A stretch of DNA of 64,000 bases from Massilia psychrophila. GTDB lineage: Bacteria; Pseudomonadota; Gammaproteobacteria; Burkholderiales; Burkholderiaceae_D. Where the stretch lies: assembly GCF_002760665.1 (NCBI RefSeq), contig NZ_PDOB01000007.1, positions 1 to 64,000 on the forward strand, given 5' to 3'. The position numbers and the translations under genes were made by a program. The notes beneath the pieces were generated by a model. It saw nothing but the letters and a program-made list of their open reading frames with translations. It was not told the origin of the DNA and did no database searches. Shown piece after piece: positions 27,925-41,637 of the stretch (position 1 is its first letter; each line of letters starts with the position of its first letter).

Positions 27925-28641
27925 ATGGCCCGCCTGCCCCGACTCATCGTCCCCCACCAGCCCCACCATATCGTCCAGCACGGAAACGACCGTCAGCCAA
28001 TTTTCCGCGAGCCGGAGGATTGCCGGCGCTTTCTCGGCTGGCTGCGCGACAGCGCCAGACAATACAAGGTCGCCATCCACGCCTACGTCCTGACGCCGGC
28101 CCAGCTGCAGCTGCTGGCCACACCAAGCGACGAGGAGGGCCTGGCGCAGGCCATGCAACGGGTTGGCCGCTATTACGTTCCCTGGTACAACGCGAAATAT
28201 GCCCGCTCCGGCAGCCTGTTCCAGGGGCGTTTCAAGACGTCGGTGATCGATGCGGCGGCATATTTCTTGCAATGCAGCCTTTACATTGAACTGGCGCCGG
28301 TGCGTGCCGGGTTGGCAACAGAGGCGCTGGCCTATCCATGGTCGAGTCACGCCCACCATGCCGGGGTCAGTCTTGACGCGGCAATTACCGACCATGCGTC
28401 GTACTGGGCGCTGGGCAATACGCCGTTCCAGCGCGAGGCGCTCTATAAACAGCTGGCCGAACGCTCGCTCACAAGCGCGCAGCTGCAAGTGATCGAGAAG
28501 TCGGTCCTAAAAGGCTGGCCGCTCGGGTCCGACGCGTTCAAGGCAAACCTGGAAAAAAAAGCGCAGCGCCAGGTGTTGCCGGCCAAGCGCGGGCGGCCGT
28601 TGAAGGCGAAGCCATCTGCCACAGCAACTGGGCCAAGCTGA
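27925..28641 (+). CDS. REP-associated transposase-like protein lacking the HUH motif
   Basis: A 238-residue relative of the REP-associated tyrosine transposases (Y1/IS200 fold). The start MARLPRLIVPHQPHHIVQHGN, the GSLFQGRFK segment (96-104) and YIELAPVRAG (120-129, with the candidate nucleophile Tyr120) define the family. The metal-binding HUH motif, normally PNHVHLL, reads PAQLQLL: Gln60 and Gln62 stand where two His are expected. The usual NPVRAG reads APVRAG. Strand cleavage is therefore unlikely by the known mechanism. The C-terminal 60 residues add a basic tail (KRGRPLKAK). The gene has no frameshift and is flanked by inverted repeats (27846-27870 and 28688-28712). It may be a domesticated DNA-binding protein. 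A start codon with a strong ribosome binding site is not obvious. Confidence 0.82.
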   Translation: MARLPRLIVPHQPHHIVQHGNDRQPIFREPEDCRRFLGWLRDSARQYKVAIHAYVLTPAQLQLLATPSDEEGLAQAMQRVGRYYVPWYNAKYARSGSLFQGRFKTSVIDAAAYFLQCSLYIELAPVRAGLATEALAYPWSSHAHHAGVSLDAAITDHASYWALGNTPFQREALYKQLAERSLTSAQLQVIEKSVLKGWPLGSDAFKANLEKKAQRQVLPAKRGRPLKAKPSATATGPS

Positions 28642-28687
28642 TCGACAATTCATATTGGCATTGTGCCATCGGACTACTTCAAAACCG

Positions 28688-28712
28688 CATTAACCATGTC
28701 CCTATTAATTTC
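28688..28712. repeat. right inverted repeat of the transposase-like unit
   Basis: CATTAACCATGTCCCTATTA, continuing to 28712, is the inverted counterpart of 27846-27870. Together they bound a segment of about 865 bases containing only the transposase-like gene. Confidence 0.75.
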
Positions 28713-28734
28713 TTGGCGCGACAATTAAATAATT

Positions 28735-28758
28735 AATTCGACTCCGACCCTGATTATT
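28735..28758. repeat. second repeat type (GGGTCGGAGTCGAATT)
   Basis: The complement reads AATCAGGGTCGGAGTCGAAT, a motif I remember from the neighbourhood of REP-associated transposase genes in several proteobacteria. Only one copy is seen in the window, 22 bases after the right inverted repeat and 70 bases before gltB. Confidence 0.5.
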
Positions 28759-28827
28759 TCGATTGAACTTTCTGCTGCATTGCACTATTCTCGATCCTTA
28801 CTCGAATAATAGCTGTGGAGAATGCGC

Positions 28828-33558
<4,731 letters not shown>

Positions 33559-33597
33559 GACTACTGCAGCTAATGCACACTAATAAGAGGATGTATC

Positions 33598-35061
33598 GTG
33601 GGTAAAATCACCGGTTTTATGGATTTCAAGCGCCAGGACGAGGAATATCTGCCGGCGCCGGCGCGCGTAAAAAACTACCAGGAGTTCGTCCTGCACCTGT
33701 CCGATCCCCAGGCCAAGGTGCAGGCGGCGCGCTGCATGGATTGCGGCATCCCGTTCTGCAACACGGGCTGCCCGGTCAACAACATCATTCCGGACTGGAA
33801 CGACCTGGTGTATCACAACCAGTACCGTGCGGCGCTCGATAACCTGCATTCGACCAACAACTTCCCTGAGTTTACCGGCCGCGTCTGCCCGGCGCCGTGC
33901 GAGTCGGCCTGTACCCTCGGCATCAACAACGACCCGGTCGGTATCAAGTCGATCGAGCACAAGATCATCGACACCGGCTGGGAGCACGGCTGGGTGGTGC
34001 CGCAGCCGCCTGAAAAACTCACCGGCAAGAAGGTCGCGGTGGTCGGTTCCGGCCCCGCCGGCCTGGCGGCGGCGCAGCAGCTGGCGCGCGTCGGCCACGC
34101 CGTCACCGTGTTCGAAAAAAGCGACCGTCTCGGCGGCTTGCTGCGCTACGGCATCCCCGACTTCAAAATGGAAAAATCGCACATCGACCTGCGGATAAAG
34201 CAGATGGAAGCGGAAGGCGTGGTGTTTCGCACCAGCGTGCTGGTCGGCAAAGACTTCCCGGCCTCGGTCAACAACTGGGCCAAGGAAACGATTTTTCCCG
34301 AGGACCTGGAAAAGGATTTCGATGCCGTCATCATCGCCGGCGGCGCCGAACAGCCGCGCGACTTGCCAGTGCCCGGGCGTGAACTGAAGGGCGTGCATTA
34401 CGCGATGGATTTCCTGCCGCTGCAAAACAAGGTCAACGCCGGCGACAAGCTCAAGGACCAGATCAAGGCCAGCGGCAAGCACGTCGTCGTCATCGGCGGC
34501 GGCGACACCGGTTCCGACTGCGTCGGCACCTCGAACCGCCACGGCGCCGCGTCGGTGGCACAATTCGAACTGATGCCACAGCCGCCGGAGCAGGAAGACA
34601 AGCCGCTGGTGTGGCCGTACTGGCCAACCAAGCTGCGCACTTCGTCGTCGCACGAAGAAGGCTGCGAGCGCGACTGGGCGGTGGCCACCAAGCGCTTCGA
34701 GGGAAAAGGCGGCAAGGTCGACAAGCTGATCGCCTGCAGGGTTGAATGGAAAGACGGCAAGATGGTCGAGGTGCCGGACTCCGAATTCGAGATGAAGGCC
34801 GACCTGGTGCTGCTGGCGATGGGTTTCGTGTCGCCGGTGCAGCAGGTGCTCGATGCCTTCGGCGTCGAGAAAGACGCCCGCGGCAACGCCCGCGCCGCTA
34901 CCGATGGCGAAGGCTGCTACGCGACGTCCGTGCCAAAAGTGTTCGCCGCCGGCGACATGCGGCGCGGCCAGTCGCTCGTCGTATGGGCCATCCGCGAAGG
35001 TCGCCAGTGCGCCCGCGCGGTCGACGAGTTTTTGATGGGGTCGTCGGTGCTGCCGCGGTAA
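33598..35061 (+). CDS. gltD: glutamate synthase, small subunit
   Basis: A 487-residue partner of GltB that oxidises NADPH and passes electrons through FAD and iron-sulfur clusters. Two N-terminal Cys groups ([14 protein letters not shown], about 47-60, and CPAPCESAC, about 99-107) bind 4Fe-4S clusters. [16 protein letters not shown] binds FAD and [11 protein letters not shown] binds NADPH. The start is a GTG with AGAGGA just upstream. It forms an operon with gltB. Confidence 0.97.
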   Translation: MGKITGFMDFKRQDEEYLPAPARVKNYQEFVLHLSDPQAKVQAARCMDCGIPFCNTGCPVNNIIPDWNDLVYHNQYRAALDNLHSTNNFPEFTGRVCPAPCESACTLGINNDPVGIKSIEHKIIDTGWEHGWVVPQPPEKLTGKKVAVVGSGPAGLAAAQQLARVGHAVTVFEKSDRLGGLLRYGIPDFKMEKSHIDLRIKQMEAEGVVFRTSVLVGKDFPASVNNWAKETIFPEDLEKDFDAVIIAGGAEQPRDLPVPGRELKGVHYAMDFLPLQNKVNAGDKLKDQIKASGKHVVVIGGGDTGSDCVGTSNRHGAASVAQFELMPQPPEQEDKPLVWPYWPTKLRTSSSHEEGCERDWAVATKRFEGKGGKVDKLIACRVEWKDGKMVEVPDSEFEMKADLVLLAMGFVSPVQQVLDAFGVEKDARGNARAATDGEGCYATSVPKVFAAGDMRRGQSLVVWAIREGRQCARAVDEFLMGSSVLPR

Positions 35062-35586
35062 GCATCAAGCATTCAGGCATGGCTGAAGATGTAGAGCAGA
35101 GACAGGCCGGCGCGAAAGCGAACAGCACCGTGGAAAATATGCGTGATGCCTTTGAGGCGAACGGTGCTGCCTAGCAGATGTGCCAGGTCGGTGAGTCGAA
35201 CAAAGTTGTCGAGTAAATGCGTACCTTCATTTCCTGTTCGAAGAAGGGAGGGCTTGGTGACCCAAGCCCTGAATGTATGGATGAATCGGGAACGCGTCGG
35301 CCGCTGGAGCGCTGACCGCGCGGCGCGAAATGCGCCTCGCCGACTCACATTGCGGACCGGATCCTTGCTATTTACATACATACGTGTACTTTTAATTGGT
35401 GAAAGCTTTTTTCACGCCAGCGTGTTTCAAACCCAGTAAAAACAACAGCTTACGGCTGGAAATATCTGACCCGCCGTTCATTAGTGTTGTATTCTTGGCG
35501 CGCACGCCTGCGCCAAAAGGGCCCCGCGCCAGCAGGGATTGCCCTTTCTGCACTACAATACGCAATCCCAAATACCGAATAGCCCC
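35062..35586. other. intergenic region gltD-mlaF with a strong hairpin
   Basis: No gene is recognisable in these 525 bases. AGGGCTTGG (35249-35257) and CCAAGCCCT (35262-35270) form a perfect 9-bp stem with loop TGAC, without a following T run, so it is not a standard terminator. A minus-strand frame (35073-35381) and a 31-codon plus-strand frame starting at 35079 have no recognisable product. The mla promoter should lie near the AT-rich stretch at 35380-35470. Confidence 0.45.
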
Positions 35587-36390
35587 GTGTCCAACCTTGT
35601 CGAAATCCGCGATTTGCAATTTGCATACGGAGAGCGCGTCATCCTGTCGAATCTTTCCATGGACTTCCCGCGTGGTAAGGTCGTGGCCGTCATGGGCGGC
35701 TCCGGTTGCGGCAAGACGACCGTGCTGCGCCTGGTCGGCGGCCAGATCCGCCCACAGAAAGGCGAAGTCAAGGTCGGCGGCGAAGTCGTACACCAGCTCG
35801 ACACCGACGGCCTCTACCGCTTGCGCCGCAAAATGGGCATGCTGTTCCAGTTCGGCGCGCTGTTTACGGACTTGTCGGTGTTCGACAACGTCGCCTTCCC
35901 GCTGCGCGAACACACCGACTTGCCGGAAGAGTTGATCCGCGACCTGGTGCTGCTCAAATTGAACGCGGTCGGCCTGCGCAATGCACATAAACTCAAGCCG
36001 GCCGAGATTTCGGGCGGCATGGCGCGTCGCGTCGCGGTGGCGCGCGCCATCGCGCTCGACCCGGAACTAATTATGTACGACGAGCCGTTCGCCGGGCTCG
36101 ACCCGATCTCGATGGGCGTCACCGCCAACCTGATCCGCAAACTGAACGACGCGCTCGGCTCGACCTCGATCCTCGTCTCGCATGACGTGCATGAGTGTTT
36201 CTCGATCGCCGATTATATCTATTTCATGTCTGCCGGCAAAATCGTCGCGCAGGGCACGCCAGCCGAACTGCGGGTGTCGCTTGATCCCTACGTCAAGCAG
36301 TTCGTCAACGCCGAAGCGGACGGCCCGGTGCCGTTCGACTATCCGGGCAAGACACTGGCCGACGATCTCGGTCTGGGAGCGCGGGCATGA
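35587..36390 (+). CDS. mlaF: phospholipid ABC transporter ATP-binding protein
   Basis: A 267-residue ATPase of the Mla system, which moves phospholipids between outer and inner membranes to keep outer-membrane asymmetry. Walker A is GGSGCGKTT, the signature ISGGMARRVAVARA, Walker B LIMYDEPFAGLDP and the switch His is in LVSHDVHE. The GTG at 35587 (reading MSNLVEIRDLQFAYG) gives the usual length; an ATG at 35539 is possible, and no good ribosome binding site decides. It overlaps mlaE by 4 bases. Confidence 0.95.
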   Translation: MSNLVEIRDLQFAYGERVILSNLSMDFPRGKVVAVMGGSGCGKTTVLRLVGGQIRPQKGEVKVGGEVVHQLDTDGLYRLRRKMGMLFQFGALFTDLSVFDNVAFPLREHTDLPEELIRDLVLLKLNAVGLRNAHKLKPAEISGGMARRVAVARAIALDPELIMYDEPFAGLDPISMGVTANLIRKLNDALGSTSILVSHDVHECFSIADYIYFMSAGKIVAQGTPAELRVSLDPYVKQFVNAEADGPVPFDYPGKTLADDLGLGARA

Positions 36391-37169
36391 TCGGCAATCC
36401 TATCGCCGCCCTCGGCCGCACTGTGCTCGATATCCTGTCCAGCGTGGGCTTCGCCACCCGCTCGTTCTTCGGCCTGCTGCAGGTGTCGCCCGGCGCGATG
36501 CGCCGGCCAAGCCTGATCTCCGAACAGATCCACTTCATCGGCAATTACTCGCTGGTGATCATCATCGTCTCGGGCCTGTTTGTCGGCATGGTGCTTGGCC
36601 TGCAGGGTTACATCACGCTCACGCCCTACGGCGCGGAACAAAAGCTTGGCCAGGTTGTCGCACTGGCGTTGGTGCGTGAACTGGGGCCGGTCGTGACGGC
36701 GCTGCTGTTCGCCGGCCGCGCTGGCACTTCGCTGACCGCCCAGATCGGCCTGATGAAGGCCGGCGAGCAATTGTCGGCAATGGAAATGATGGCGATTAAC
36801 CCGATCCAGCGCGTGCTGGCGCCGCGTTTCTGGGCCGGCGTGATCGCGATGCCGTTGCTGGCAACCATCTTCAGCGCCGTCGGCGTGCTCGGCGGCTACC
36901 TGGTCGGCGTGCAGCTGATCGGCGTCGACGAAGGCGCTTTCTGGTCGCAGATGCAGGCCAACGTCGACGTGCGCGCCGATGTCCTCAACGGCGTCCTGAA
37001 AAGCCTGGTGTTTGGCGTCGCGGTCACTTTCACGGCGCTGTTCCAGGGCTATCACGCCGAGCCGACGCCGGAAGACGTCTCGCGCGCCACTACCCGGACC
37101 GTGGTGATCGCCTCACTGATGATATGGGGCCTCGACTTTGTGATGACCGCCCTGATGTTCAACAAATAA
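36387..37169 (+). CDS. mlaE: phospholipid ABC transporter permease
   Basis: A 260-residue inner-membrane permease of the MlaE family with about five or six hydrophobic segments. The conserved LVRELGPVVTALLFAGRAGTS core (about 92-112, read here in pieces) and MTALMFNK end are typical. It forms the channel of the MlaFEDB complex. Its start overlaps mlaF (ATGA), and mlaD follows after 70 bases. Confidence 0.95.
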   Translation: MIGNPIAALGRTVLDILSSVGFATRSFFGLLQVSPGAMRRPSLISEQIHFIGNYSLVIIIVSGLFVGMVLGLQGYITLTPYGAEQKLGQVVALALVRELGPVVTALLFAGRAGTSLTAQIGLMKAGEQLSAMEMMAINPIQRVLAPRFWAGVIAMPLLATIFSAVGVLGGYLVGVQLIGVDEGAFWSQMQANVDVRADVLNGVLKSLVFGVAVTFTALFQGYHAEPTPEDVSRATTRTVVIASLMIWGLDFVMTALMFNK

Positions 37170-37239
37170 GTTCAAAAAATAAAAGTAAGCTGAATCCGGC
37201 ACCGTCGCCCGAGCCAATAACAAGTATTAGGAAATAATT

Positions 37240-37713
37240 ATGCACCGTAAAATGATCGACGTATGGGTCGGCCTGTTTGTCCTGTTGGGACTGGCGGCGC
37301 TGCTGTTCCTGGCGCTCAAGGCCGGCAACATGAGCACGCTGTCGTTTGGCAAGACCTACGCCATCACTGGCAAGTTCGACAATATCGGCGGCCTCAAGCC
37401 GCAGGCGCCCGTGAAAAGCGCCGGCGTGGTGGTCGGCCGGGTCGGCGACATCCGTTTCGACGACAAAAATTTTCAGGCGATCGTGACGCTCGAGATGGAC
37501 ACGGGCTACAAGTTTCCAAAAGATAGCTCGCTGAAAATCCTGACCGCCGGCTTGTTGGGCGAACAGTACATCGGCATGTCGCCGGGCGGCGACATCGTTA
37601 ACCTGGCCGCCGGCGACCGGATTACCCAAACGTCTTCGGCAACGGTGCTGGAAGACTTGATTAATCAATTTATCTACAGCAAGGCTGCAGACGGAAAGGA
37701 CGCCTCCAAATGA
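37240..37713 (+). CDS. mlaD: MCE-domain phospholipid-binding protein
   Basis: A 157-residue protein with one N-terminal membrane anchor (WVGLFVLLGLAALLFLALK) and an MCE domain (about 40-120, with FDNIGGLKPQAPVKSAGVVVG). It forms the periplasmic hexameric ring on the MlaFE permease that receives lipids from MlaC. TAGGAAATA lies just before the ATG. The last 4 bases overlap mlaA. Confidence 0.95.
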   Translation: MHRKMIDVWVGLFVLLGLAALLFLALKAGNMSTLSFGKTYAITGKFDNIGGLKPQAPVKSAGVVVGRVGDIRFDDKNFQAIVTLEMDTGYKFPKDSSLKILTAGLLGEQYIGMSPGGDIVNLAAGDRITQTSSATVLEDLINQFIYSKAADGKDASK

Positions 37714-38693
37714 GCACACGATCGAATTCCCTGCTGACTTCCTGGCGCGGCATTGTGTTGGCGCTGGCCGCGGCCTCGACCCTGGCTGGCTGCGCCACCG
37801 GCCCCAACCCGCGCGACCCGTACGAAAAATTCAACCGCAAGATGTTCGCCTTTAACGATGCGGTCGACCGGGCCGCCCTCAAGCCGGCCGCGTCCGCCTA
37901 CAAGCAGGTGCTGCCGACCTTCGTGCAGACCGGCGTGTCGAATTTTTTCGGTAACCTGTCGGACCTGTGGACCGGCGTTAACAACCTGATGCAGGGCAAG
38001 GGCGCCGATGGCCTGTCGGACCTGACCCGCTTTTCGCTCAATTCGACGTTCGGCCTTGCCGGCCTGCTCGATATCGGCTCGGAAGCTGGTTTGCCCAAGC
38101 ATAACGAAGATTTCGGCCAGACCTTGGGCGCTTGGGGCGTCGCTCCCGGCCCCTACCTGATGCTGCCGCTGCTGGGGCCGTCGACAGTGCGCGACGCGCT
38201 CGTCGTCCCGGTCGACATCGCCGCCGATCCGTGGGCCTACAAGCATCCGGTCGGCTGGCGCAACTTCGGCACCGCCGTGCGCGCGGTCGATCAGCGCGCC
38301 GCCGTGCTCGATGCGTCGAACCTGATGGAAGAAGCCGCGCTCGACCGCTACGAATTTATCCGCGACGGCTTCCTGCAACGCCGCCTGAGCCGCATCACCG
38401 ACAACGGTGAGCAGAAGATCAAGTTCAGGAAGAACATCAAGAAGGACGACGCGCCGGCCGGTGCAAAAAGCATCAAGGCGGCTTATCCGGACGATCCGGG
38501 CGCGACCGTCCCGGCCGGGGCTGCACCTGCATCCACACCGTCATCCGCACCCGCACCCGCTGCCGCGGTACCATCCGATGCACAGAATATCCGCGCCGCT
38601 TATACTGACGATCCAGGTCCGACCGACACCGCGTCGGAGGTCAGACAGTGGGCCGCGGCGCCGGCTATGTCATCCAAACCGGCGTCGAAGTAG
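37710..38693 (+). CDS. mlaA: MlaA/VacJ outer-membrane lipoprotein
   Basis: A 327-residue outer-membrane lipoprotein that removes misplaced phospholipids from the outer leaflet and hands them to MlaC. The lipobox is LAGC (Cys about residue 28). The VacJ core starts at DPYEKFNRKMFAFND and includes the GVAPGPYLMLPLLGPST stretch. Beyond the core (about 240 on), a Pro/Ala-rich tail carries two copies of a short motif, IKAAYPDDPG and IRAAYTDDPG, separated by repeated proline and alanine. The tail is not part of the family core. As in other betaproteobacteria, the gene sits inside the mla operon rather than elsewhere as in E. coli. Confidence 0.95.
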   Translation: MSTRSNSLLTSWRGIVLALAAASTLAGCATGPNPRDPYEKFNRKMFAFNDAVDRAALKPAASAYKQVLPTFVQTGVSNFFGNLSDLWTGVNNLMQGKGADGLSDLTRFSLNSTFGLAGLLDIGSEAGLPKHNEDFGQTLGAWGVAPGPYLMLPLLGPSTVRDALVVPVDIAADPWAYKHPVGWRNFGTAVRAVDQRAAVLDASNLMEEAALDRYEFIRDGFLQRRLSRITDNGEQKIKFRKNIKKDDAPAGAKSIKAAYPDDPGATVPAGAAPASTPSSAPAPAAAVPSDAQNIRAAYTDDPGPTDTASEVRQWAAAPAMSSKPASK

Positions 38694-38766
38694 TTAACCC
38701 GACACTGTCACCGCCATCCGAGAGCGGTTTGCAGCTTGTGTCACCCGCAAACATGAAAGAGGGCTT

Positions 38767-39417
38767 ATGAAACTGATCAAACACCTTATCGCGATGAGCG
38801 CCATCGCATTCACCGCCTTCGCGGTTGCCGCGCCGGCGCCGGCCCCTGTCGGCAACGAAGCGCCCGATGTACTGGTCAAGCGCATCAGCAACGACGTGAT
38901 CGAAACGGCCAAGGCCGACAAGGACATCCAGGCCGGCGACGTCAACAAGGTCACCGCACTGGTCGACGCCAAGATCCTGCCGTACATCGACTTCCAGCGC
39001 ATGACCGCGCTGGCCGCCGGCCGCTTCTGGCGCGATGCCACGCCGGCGCAGAAAACCGCGTTGTCGAACGAGTTCCGCACCCTGCTGGTCCACACCTATT
39101 CCGGTGCGCTGTCGCAGATCAAGAATGAAACCGTCGAGTTCAAGCCGATGCGCGCCGACCCGGCCGACACCACCGTTGAAGTGCGGTCCCAGGTCAACGT
39201 CCAGCGCGGCGAGCCGATCCAGCTGAACTACCGCCTAGCCAAGGGGCCGTCGGGCTGGAAGATTTTCGACATCAACGTGCTCGGCGCGTGGCTTGTGGAA
39301 ACCTATAAAGGCACTTTCGCGTCCGAGATCGGCAAGGGCGGCATCGACGGCCTGATCAAGAAGCTGGCCGAGCGCAACCAGCAGCTGGCCAACAAGCCGG
39401 TCAAAGCGGCCAGGTAA
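38767..39417 (+). CDS. mlaC: periplasmic phospholipid carrier
   Basis: A 216-residue periplasmic protein with a signal peptide (LIKHLIAMSAIAFTAFAVAA). The MlaC/Ttg2D domain covers the rest: YIDFQRMTALAAGRFWRDAT, YKGTFASEIGKGGIDGLIKKL. It shuttles single phospholipids between MlaA at the outer membrane and MlaD at the inner membrane. It lies between mlaA and mlaB in the operon. Confidence 0.95.
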   Translation: MKLIKHLIAMSAIAFTAFAVAAPAPAPVGNEAPDVLVKRISNDVIETAKADKDIQAGDVNKVTALVDAKILPYIDFQRMTALAAGRFWRDATPAQKTALSNEFRTLLVHTYSGALSQIKNETVEFKPMRADPADTTVEVRSQVNVQRGEPIQLNYRLAKGPSGWKIFDINVLGAWLVETYKGTFASEIGKGGIDGLIKKLAERNQQLANKPVKAAR

Positions 39418-39432
39418 GCCGGCCGCATTGAG

Positions 39433-39729
39433 ATGATTGCAACCACTTCGAAGCCGCCGCTGGAACTGCTGACGTTCCAGACGGCGCGCGGCGCGCTCGA
39501 GCGCGGCCTGGCTGCGCTGCGCGCCGGCCAGACCGTGTTCGACTTGGCTTCGGTCAAGCTGGCCGACTCGTCCGGCGTGGCGGTGCTGCTGGAGCTGCAG
39601 CGCCAGGCCCGCACGGCCGGCTTGAGCGTATCGTTCATTAACCTGCCGGTCAGCCTCCAGAGCCTGGCCACGCTGTACGGCGTCGAGTCACTGCTGGCCG
39701 AAGCAGCCACCAGTGCGCCGCACCACTGA
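39433..39729 (+). CDS. mlaB: STAS-domain subunit of the Mla transporter
   Basis: A 98-residue cytoplasmic STAS-domain protein (VFDLASVKLADSSGVAVLLE, where the Ser of DSSG is the conserved site). In the Mla system this subunit stabilises and regulates the MlaF ATPase. It begins 15 bases after mlaC and is the last gene before a strong terminator. Confidence 0.9.
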   Translation: MIATTSKPPLELLTFQTARGALERGLAALRAGQTVFDLASVKLADSSGVAVLLELQRQARTAGLSVSFINLPVSLQSLATLYGVESLLAEAATSAPHH

Positions 39730-39748
39730 GGCATTGAATCGCCTTTAA

Positions 39749-39773
39749 AAAGGGGGCGCAGCGCGCCCCCTTT
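39749..39773 (+). terminator. intrinsic terminator ending the mla operon
   Basis: AAAGGGGGCGC (39749-39759), loop AGC, and GCGCCCCCTTT (39763-39773) make a perfect 11-bp stem. The A and T ends allow it to act in both directions. It separates mla from the following ABC exporter. Confidence 0.88.
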
Positions 39774-39903
39774 CCAATTTCTCTTTTCGTATTTCGCCCC
39801 TTTCGCCGGCCCCTTGCTGCTCATCCGGCAATTTCCCCTATAATTGTCAGTCCCCCTGCGAAAATTGATCCGCCTGATTAACCATGTACAACCAACGACA
39901 AGA

Positions 39904-40842
39904 ATGACAGCAGCGATTCAGATTACCAACGTCGAGAAGAGCTACAAGTCCCTGAAGGCCCTGGGTGGCGTTTCGCTGACAATTGCAGAAGGCGAGTTTT
40001 TCGGGTTGCTCGGGCCCAACGGCGCAGGCAAGACCACCCTCATTTCCACCATTGCCGGGTTGATCCGCCCAGACAGCGGCAGCGTTGCCATCCACGGCCA
40101 CGACGTCGTCACGGATTTTCGCGCGGCGCGCAAGATGCTTGGCGTCGTGCCGCAGGAACTGGTGTTCGATCCTTTTTTCACGGTGCGCGAAACGCTGCGC
40201 CTGCAGTCCGGCTATTTCGGCCTGAAAAACAACGACAAGTGGATCGACGAGGTGATGGAAAACCTCGATTTGACTGGCAAGGCCGACGTCAACATGCGCG
40301 CCCTGTCGGGCGGCATGAAGCGGCGCGTACTGGTGGCGCAGGCGCTGGTGCACAAGCCGCCCGTGATCGTGCTCGACGAACCGACCGCCGGCGTCGACGT
40401 CGAACTGCGCCAGGGCTTGTGGAAGTTCATTTCGCGCCTGAACCGCGAAGGCCATACCGTGGTGCTAACTACCCACTACCTCGAGGAAGCGCAAGCCATG
40501 TGCCAGCGCGTGGCGATGCTGCGCGCAGGTAAAGTGGTCGCGCTCGACACCATGAGCGCGCTGATCCGCCGCATCTCCGGCTCGCAGCTGATCGTGCACC
40601 TGGCCAGCGGCACTCTACCGGCAAGCCTGCGCCATTTGGTCGCGCACGATGCGCTGGAGGACCACGAGTACAACGGCAAGCCGGAAAGCCACACGTACAG
40701 TTTGCGTGTCAACGACTACGCCGAAGTCGAGCAGATCCTGGCAAAGCTGCGCGAATCGGGCGTCGTCATTGGCGAAATGCAATTGCAACAAGCTGACCTG
40801 GAAGACATCTTCTTGCAGATCATGGACGGAGGTTCGCTGTGA
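39904..40842 (+). CDS. ABC exporter ATP-binding protein (YadG-like)
   Basis: A 312-residue ATPase with Walker A GPNGAGKTT, signature LSGGMKRRV, Walker B VIVLDEPTAGVD and switch His in LTTHYLEE. The C-terminal 80 residues are the extension seen in the drug/lipid exporter subfamily with separate permeases. It pairs with the ABC-2 permease whose start overlaps it by 4 bases. The substrate is unknown. The ATG at 39904 is chosen from family alignment; a longer frame from 39844 adds 20 residues without family features. Confidence 0.92.
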   Translation: MTAAIQITNVEKSYKSLKALGGVSLTIAEGEFFGLLGPNGAGKTTLISTIAGLIRPDSGSVAIHGHDVVTDFRAARKMLGVVPQELVFDPFFTVRETLRLQSGYFGLKNNDKWIDEVMENLDLTGKADVNMRALSGGMKRRVLVAQALVHKPPVIVLDEPTAGVDVELRQGLWKFISRLNREGHTVVLTTHYLEEAQAMCQRVAMLRAGKVVALDTMSALIRRISGSQLIVHLASGTLPASLRHLVAHDALEDHEYNGKPESHTYSLRVNDYAEVEQILAKLRESGVVIGEMQLQQADLEDIFLQIMDGGSL

Positions 40843-41618
40843 GCTCAGGCACAAAATTCGTCTCTGTCGGTTTCCAGACCCTGCTCTACAAGGAGACGCT
40901 ACGCTTCTGGAAGGTGGCCACTCAAACCGTCGCCGCGCCGATTCTCACCGCCATGCTGTACCTGCTCATCTTCGGCCATGTGCTCGAAGGGCGGGTCGAA
41001 GTCTATCCGGGGGTGTCGTACACCGCCTTCCTGATCCCGGGTCTGGTGATGATGAGCGTGCTGCAAAACGCCTTCGCCAACTCGTCCTCGTCGCTGATCC
41101 AATCAAAAATCACCGGCAACCTGGTGTTCATCCTGCTGCCGCCGCTGTCGCATTGGGAAATCATTTCGGCTTACGTGCTGGCGTCGGTGGTGCGCGGCCT
41201 TACGGTCGGCGCCGGCGTATTCGTCACCACCGCCTGGTTTGCCGACCTCAGCTTCGTGGCGCCGCTGTGGATCGCGGTGTTTGCCCTGTTGGGGGCCGCC
41301 ATCCTCGGCACCATGGGCGTGATCGCCGGCATCTGGGCCGAGAAATTCGACCAGCTGGCGGCGTTCCAGAATTTCTTGATCATGCCGGCCACGTTCCTGT
41401 CGGGTGTGTTCTATTCGATCCATTCCCTGCCCCCTTTCTGGCAGGCGGTCTCGCATTTCAATCCATTCTTTTATATGATCGACGGATTCCGCCACGGCTT
41501 CTTCGGCCAGTCCGACATGTCGCCGTGGACCAGCCTTGCCGTCGTCAGCGCGTTTTTTGCGATCCTGGCGACGATTGCCGTCAACCTGTTAAAGCGCGGC
41601 TACAACCTGCGTCACTAA
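40839..41618 (+). CDS. ABC-2 type permease (YadH-like)
   Basis: A 259-residue integral membrane protein with about six hydrophobic helices (for example TVAAPILTAMLYLLIFGHVL and FLIMPATFLSGVFYSIHSLP). The GTG start overlaps the ATPase stop. HFNPFFYMIDGFRHGFFGQ near the end is typical of this permease type. With the preceding ATPase it forms an exporter. The pair is often found between mla and murA in betaproteobacteria, suggesting an envelope role, but the cargo is not known to me. Confidence 0.92.
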   Translation: MSSGTKFVSVGFQTLLYKETLRFWKVATQTVAAPILTAMLYLLIFGHVLEGRVEVYPGVSYTAFLIPGLVMMSVLQNAFANSSSSLIQSKITGNLVFILLPPLSHWEIISAYVLASVVRGLTVGAGVFVTTAWFADLSFVAPLWIAVFALLGAAILGTMGVIAGIWAEKFDQLAAFQNFLIMPATFLSGVFYSIHSLPPFWQAVSHFNPFFYMIDGFRHGFFGQSDMSPWTSLAVVSAFFAILATIAVNLLKRGYNLRH

Positions 41619-41637
41619 TTTTATTTTGGAGCTTATC

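Noticed and set aside
35073-35381. Minus-strand frame between gltD and mlaF
   Set aside because: No recognisable domain, no ribosome binding site, and its composition looks random.
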